Shown: positions 58,571-64,000 of the stretch, piece by piece
Layout: every line of letters begins with the position of its first letter
Numbering within the stretch: position 1 is the stretch's first letter
Source: Parelaphostrongylus tenuis
Taxonomy: Eukaryota; Nematoda; Chromadorea; Rhabditida; Metastrongylidae
DNA: 64,000 nt
Assembly: GCA_019055375.1 (NCBI GenBank)
Contig: JAHQIW010005902.1
Location: forward strand, 1 to 64,000
Direction of reading: 5' to 3'
Translations under genes and position numbers: made by a program
Notes under the pieces: generated by a model
Database searches by the model: none
Told to the model about the DNA's origin: nothing
Seen by the model: only the letters and a program-made list of their open reading frames with translations

Positions 58571-59917
58571 TAGACCTTCATGACATAGGCAGTTATCGCC
58601 CAATCTGCTTGCTGTCCGTTGTCTATAAATCTTTGCTCGAGTCATCCTAAACAGGATTGGCAGAACATTGGACGAAGGACAGTCATGTGAACAAGCAGGG
58701 TTCCGAAAAGGATTTAGTACTATAGACCACGTCCACACGATCACAAGACTCATTGAAGTTTCACGAGAGTACAAGCAACCACTCTGTCTCACATACATCA
58801 ATTTGGAAGAAGCCTTTGATTCAATGGAAACAGAAGCGGTTAAGAGGCTCTGGTTAACAAAGGCATCCCTACTCGGTATAAAATGATCTTTCGTGAGCTT
58901 TATAAAATCTCACAACCAAAATATTTCCGTTCTACAACAATATCACCATTGGCGGAAGAAGATGGGTTCGACAAGGCGATACAATTTCGCCAAAACTGTT
59001 CACTGCCACCCTACAAATCGTCATGAGAGCATTAGAATGGGACGATATGGGAGTGAAAATTGACGGTCGACAATTAAGCCATTTGCTTTGCTGACGATAT
59101 CGTTCTCATAACACCAAAAATTAGCCAAGCGGAACGAATGTTGATCGATTTCGATAACGCCTGTGGAAAGATTGGTCTTCAACTGAATCTAACGAAAACG
59201 ATGTTCATGAGGAACGGATGGGTTTCTAATGCTCCATTCACGCTCAACGGAACGACAATCTCTGATTGCTCCACTTACGTCTATCTAGGTCGTGAAATCA
59301 ACATGATGAACGATCTAGCTCCAGAGTTGAGCAGGAGGGAACGAGTGGCATAGGGAACGGATAAGAGCATCCAAGATGCAGCGAAGAGGACAAAGGACAT
59401 CCGACTCCGTGGCCATCATTTCGATTCACGATTACCCATGCCTTAACGTATCTAGCAGAAACCTGGTCGCTACGTAAGCAGGATGAAAGATCACTTGGCG
59501 TTATTAAACGCGCAGTCGGAAGCTCGATGCTAGGAGTATCCCGTATCTCGCAAACGAGAGAAAGGATCCGAAGTTTTGACTACGTCAACTATCAAAAATC
59601 TGAGACGCCGTTCTACACGCCAGGATATCGAAAATAAAGTAGGCCGGACACGTGATACGCTTCAAGTACAACCGATGGACGAGAGCCGTTACCGACTGGT
59701 TTCCTCGGAAAATCAAGCGCTCTACAGGAAGACCACCAACCCGTTGATCCGATTTCTTAACGAAAACTATAGAAGAAGATATGATGCTCAGCGAATCCCT
59801 AGAGCGGGGAGGACCCATTGGGCTACTCTTGCACGCGATAGGGGAAAATGTAAGCGTTGCTGGCACCCGCTTGAGACACTTGACGATCAAGGGGAGGACA
59901 GGCGCCGTCAGGTGATT
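58571..59917 (+). mobile_element. 5'-truncated RTE retrotransposon in right arm
   Basis: Mirror of 56073-57419, read on the plus strand. One visible difference is TATAGACC here against the complement of GGTCTATGG in the left arm (about 58714/57276). It keeps TGG where the full element has TGA at 15098, showing that the stop in the full element is a private change. Confidence 0.9.
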
Positions 59918-60373
59918 GTCATTGTCAAGATTTACAAAAAGTCGGTCTCTTGAAGTATTACCACATGTATCAGCCAGATATTTCCGACTTGCGGGGGATG
60001 TATTAAAGCAAAAAGTCGCCATAATACGACAGAAGATCTACTTTCTAAGCCGATGGTTGATATACAAACTTGTTACTAATTTTACCAAATCTGAGAAATT
60101 ACACGTATGCTGCTCACCGGAGAATTCTTCAAAAATACTGAGAATTGATCACAACTACGCATTTCTATGCATGGACAGAACAAAATCATTTCCTATACAA
60201 AAAAATCGGTGTCCAAAAATATTTTGCGTTCAGGATTTGGAGATACACCTTAGAGCAGAATAGTAAGCTAATCGATTGCTAATTTTAATGATATTCGGCG
60301 CAATATCAAAGACATTTTGAAAAGGAAGTTTACTTAGTTTGAAAAGTTTACTTGGAAAGTCCGTTTTCACGAT

Positions 60374-60854
60374 TTGTGCAGACCTCAACACATTTTCCAA
60401 TCGCCTCTTCTTCTCGCAAAAGTCGTTTGTAATGACGGTTTAATTCAAGCACAGCATGTGAACATTGTCCATGAGATGAAAGCTCCTGAATCAGTTTCAG
60501 TCGATGTTAGTGTATTCGTCATGTTGAACATTGCTGTAGAATCCGCCAACTTGGCGGTCTTCGTAGAGCTACAAAATATTCTCTTTATATCAATGGTAGT
60601 ATTTTTCCGTCCTGGTCCACTTCTTGATGGGCTAGTACATAGCCGCTAGATTTTTGCAGTTGATGCGACCCAGCCTTTGTCACATGACTGGTATTAATGG
60701 TAACTTCACGCGAAGAACATCACTTGCAGGGACGCAATTTGCTGGTTGGTGTTCCAGAACTCTCGGTGTAGACTTTAACCTCCATCGATACTCGGATAGA
60801 AAAGGCTCAATTTTGAAGTCGGAGTTTAACTCTCTGAAGGGCTCTCGATGCTGA
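60374..60854. repeat. Repeat X in right arm
   Basis: Mirror of 55136-55616. Confidence 0.75.
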
Positions 60855-61389
60855 GCTCACACTTCTCTTGACGTTCCCGTTATCCAATTCGCCGTGATGT
60901 CATTTCGCTTTTGCATTGTCACAGCAGAAGATGGGGTGATCGTACCCACAGAAAACTTGCTATGTAGCTGAAGAAGGCGACTCGCCAAAACGTCGGCCAT
61001 CGAACATCTACTGCTATTATTGTGATCCCATTGCCAATCTTGAGTAGGCTAATCAAGATAAGTCCTTGCAACTTCCACATTTCGAGTATTAATGCCAAGG
61101 TATATAGAGGGTCGATCTTTTGATAGTTTGAGTTTTTTTTCGTTTTCGTCATATTTAAATATTAAAAGTTCCACATTTTCCGTTCCTCATCTTAAGGAGT
61201 ATATATAGAGTCTTTTAGCACATGTTAGAAAATTAGTGCCATTGAATCAGAGTCGACACCAACCTTTTTTGTATTGTAGTGACATGCCATGTGTTCCAAC
61301 TGCTCATATATCGTATATGAGTAGTTTTCCGTTAGACGGCACGAAACAAAGGAATAACTCCATTTGCTGAGCAAAAATTTTTTTATACA

Positions 61390-62005
61390 AGCGCTAGTGA
61401 TCAATTGAAAGCTTAAATCACTCGCTACTGCGCTACGTGCTTTTTTTCTGAAAAGATCTTTTATTTAACTCTGTAACGTCCCAATGAAATTATATTTTGC
61501 ACCGGAGGCACGCTTTTGCTGTAACTTTGCTGAAAGCAGGAAAGCATATGAACATGCAAAGAAAATTTTGTGATGCCAGATTCACACCTTTTGGCTACAG
61601 TTTCTCCCACAACGGAGAAAATATTGAATAGCAAAAAACGCACCGCATTTGTGTAACGCGCCAACGCAATGGATCAATTGTTCGCTGAACACCTTATCGA
61701 GCCACATTCAGCGCATACCCAAAACATAAAAGTCGACAAGCAAATGCACTGTGTACGTGTAACTCGATTTTTATTTTACTTACTACACTGCAGTAGAACG
61801 GTCTCTCCGGAATATGAGCTCAGTGTTAAAATCGTCGGAACACGTTATCGACATGTTACAAAAATCCTATAAATCAGTTCCGTCCAGTGAAGGAAATGTA
61901 AGTGTGGCACACAAATGCTATCTTTCTGTTACAACGTTATAAAAGGACTTTTCAAAAAACGAGCTCGTAGCGCAGTAGTCTCAGATTGAAGTTTTCAGAT
62001 GATCA
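61390..62005. mobile_element. Fold-back element (family F2), copy in right arm
   Basis: Mirror of 53985-54600. Confidence 0.75.
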
Positions 62006-63085
62006 TAACTGTTCTTGAGGAAATATATTGTCCACTGGAAGTGGTCGTTTTTTCATTCTGTACTCTTTATCGGAAAGCACCCCGTAAAAATTTAGGCTTT
62101 TACTATTTTTATAGGTCTGTATACAAATACTCGCTGTGCCTCAGTTGTCTTATTATGCAATCCTTTCTCATGGTAACTCTAAGTTAGTTAGAGCTGAAGA
62201 TCCTGTCATAAAATGTGCTCAGTCAATATTTGCTACTCCATAAGCGAATTAGTTTCGCATTTCAGTTCAGGTCTATTTAAAGCATACGGTGTGGTCTGCT
62301 ACATTATCCAGATGACTCAGGGGACTCTTAGATTCACACTATCAATAAATGCAACATTGAAAGTACTCTCAGCGTATCGTTTGTTTGCTACCGAGAAATC
62401 ACACGTCGTTATTTATGAAGTGTGTAATACTAAGCTAGCTACTAATCTAAAATGAAACAATGGTCACATAATTACGTTTTCGGTTCAACAAGAATTCTAT
62501 CTTCATTAGAGAAAAGGTCTACGTTATCTGGAGAATCCTGGTTGATTGATAGATCTGAGGACAATGAGTCGTCGTCAGTAATATACCTACCAAATTTTTG
62601 CAACGTTATCGTTAGGTCGTAAAGTGTTGGACGAATTTAGTGAGATCTCATTTCACTGATCACTTCGTAAAATCCTGGAATAACTTGCACAACGTGTTCT
62701 GCGGCGTCATTATACAACAGAGTTTCTCGCTTTCAGTTTATCCGCGCCGGAGGTTGAAGCAACTGTTCCCAGTTGACTTTGTCGTTTTTGAAGGAAAATA
62801 CATTCACAGTATCTTCTTCAATAAAATTTTCTGAATGCTTCACTAGGTTATTTTTGAAGCATGTAGTGCGATGATAAGTGCTATGATTATGATGCCATTA
62901 CTTAAAAACAAGGTTTAAGATACTTTGGCGTTCTATCGACATCAGAACCACCACGTAAGCAATTCCTTAAAAGTGCAAAGACTGATTCTAAATCTTTTCA
63001 AGACCTGATCACTTCCTCTAATCCACCTGAAGGTGTCTCAGCATAGTAAACTTGAAATCTTAGATGAAAACTATTCGATCATCAC

Positions 63086-64000
63086 ACAGCGTCATTAATG
63101 ACGGATATGAAACAACTAATTGCAGTAACTGAATGTGTTGAAGTGACGACGAGTGCACACTCTACAGAGCCTATCAATTAACTACGTTTTCAGCTTGCCA
63201 CAAAAACCTATAAACTTAGGTTGCGAAGCACTCCAAAGAATCCCATAACCAACTTTTTCACATTTAACTTCAGAGGTTCTTATCACTTCCTATCATGTAA
63301 CATGATAAGACTTATTCGCACGTGGCAACCGAGCCGGTATACAAGCCCGCTACTCAGTGTGTGAGTCACCTCGCTCAGCGCTGGTGGTTCCAGCGGCACC
63401 TCTCCAGATGATGACAGCTTAAATATAATCGGCAGGTTGGTTTTTTTGCAGCTAGGCTCACGAATGATGCCTTTTTGATTTTCAAATTTCATGATGTTGT
63501 CAAAAGCTGGTAGTTATTTCCACATAGCTTTTTACTTATCGTTTTCGGTTTTTCGTACTCCTTTTTCCAGCTAATGATGCGGTGCCTTGTACGCTACACC
63601 ATTTTGTGGTGCACAACTCAGAAGGAAAGCGGACTTCAGAAGGCTGAACACGGTTTTACTCATTTATCTCCAGGTTGTATTTTATAAAAATCTCACGCCT
63701 TATATATACAATTGCATTAAGTGTTGGTGGTCACTAAGACTTCAAATATCGTCAGTAATGCCTATTTCATCTCAATGTGTTCATCAGTCACAGATCGAAA
63801 TCCTACTTTTTTTGGCTTATGCCGACACTAATTGAATTGAATAAGATTGAAATATATAGTAGAATAAATCTTTAATAGGAAGGTGAGCGAAGTGAATAAA
63901 TATGTCATAGTGCTATGGAGAATCGGCGCGATTTACGGCATAAAACAAAATAGTTAGAATGCCTTCTTGTATATTATACCTTTCTGACGTGTTAAGGAAG
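63086..64000. repeat. Dispersed repeat R, copy 3 (cut by window edge)
   Basis: Mirror of 51990-52905; starts at the palindrome GTCATTAATGAC and runs off the window. Confidence 0.8.

Larger units (their letters stand above)
58374..64000. repeat. Right arm of a giant inverted repeat (continues past the window)
   Basis: Reverse complement of 51990-57616. Identical predicted peptides are found in both arms across more than ten frames, including non-coding ones, showing near identity at the nucleotide level, not protein conservation. Confidence 0.95.

Noticed and set aside
1..64000. Spliced-leader RNA, rRNA, snRNA or CRISPR array
   Set aside because: I looked for the nematode SL1-type sequence, rRNA-like blocks and regular spacer arrays and saw none; the only regular array is the 132-bp tandem repeat without unique spacers.
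51990..64000. Giant inverted repeat as the terminal inverted repeats of a single large transposon
   Set aside because: The inner 757 bp has no transposase and the arms contain ordinary nested repeats that also occur elsewhere; outer ends are not visible, so this cannot be supported.

Overview
The window looks like a piece of a strongylid (hookworm-type) nematode genome. It is AT-rich, the supported introns are often only about 65 bases with TTTTCAG/TTTTAG-like acceptors, and it is crowded with decayed RTE-clade retrotransposons, mariner transposases, fold-back elements and tRNA-derived short repeats. There are no bacterial-type operons, rRNA genes or CRISPR arrays. The species is inferred from these traits and was not checked against a database.

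The only protein gene I can name is a RIG-I-like / Dicer-related helicase (DRH family) on the + strand at about 5.27-9.64 kb. Seven exon-like segments encode the second helicase lobe and the start of the zinc-binding C-terminal domain. It carries frameshifts and an in-frame stop, and transposon remnants have been inserted into its introns, so it is probably a pseudogene. A few other exon-like stretches (6.8, 20.3, 21.8, 27.5, 32.5 and 44.5 kb) look coding but are unassigned, or only tentatively assigned to a family.

Layout: 0-5 kb, a fold-back element, a mariner relic and a 132-bp tandem array; 5-10 kb, the DRH-like gene with a fold-back element, mariner, SINE-like and MITE insertions; 12-16 kb, an almost intact 3.36-kb RTE element with an 11-bp target-site duplication, beside a mariner N-terminal relic; 16-22 kb, SINE and fold-back remnants; 22-26.6 kb, a decayed RTE element flanked by pieces of other RT families; 27-35 kb, an orphan ORF, a SINE copy, a fold-back element, a possible GPCR exon and an internally deleted mariner; 35-49 kb, a repeat called R here, a nested tRNA-SINE/fold-back cluster, an antisense RT relic and two more mariners.

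From 51.99 kb to the right edge the sequence is a giant inverted repeat. Two almost identical arms of at least 5.6 kb (51990-57616 and 58374-64000, continuing past the edge) flank a 757-bp spacer. Both arms carry the same truncated RTE copy, a fold-back element and repeats X and R. Most of the spacer is a diverged, internally deleted copy of arm sequence that stops abruptly at the second junction. This may be a recent fold-back duplication, a gene-converted palindrome or an assembly artefact; the sequence alone cannot decide.

Almost nothing here works together as a pathway. The region reads as a transposon-rich, gene-poor tract around one decaying innate-immunity/RNAi-type helicase gene.
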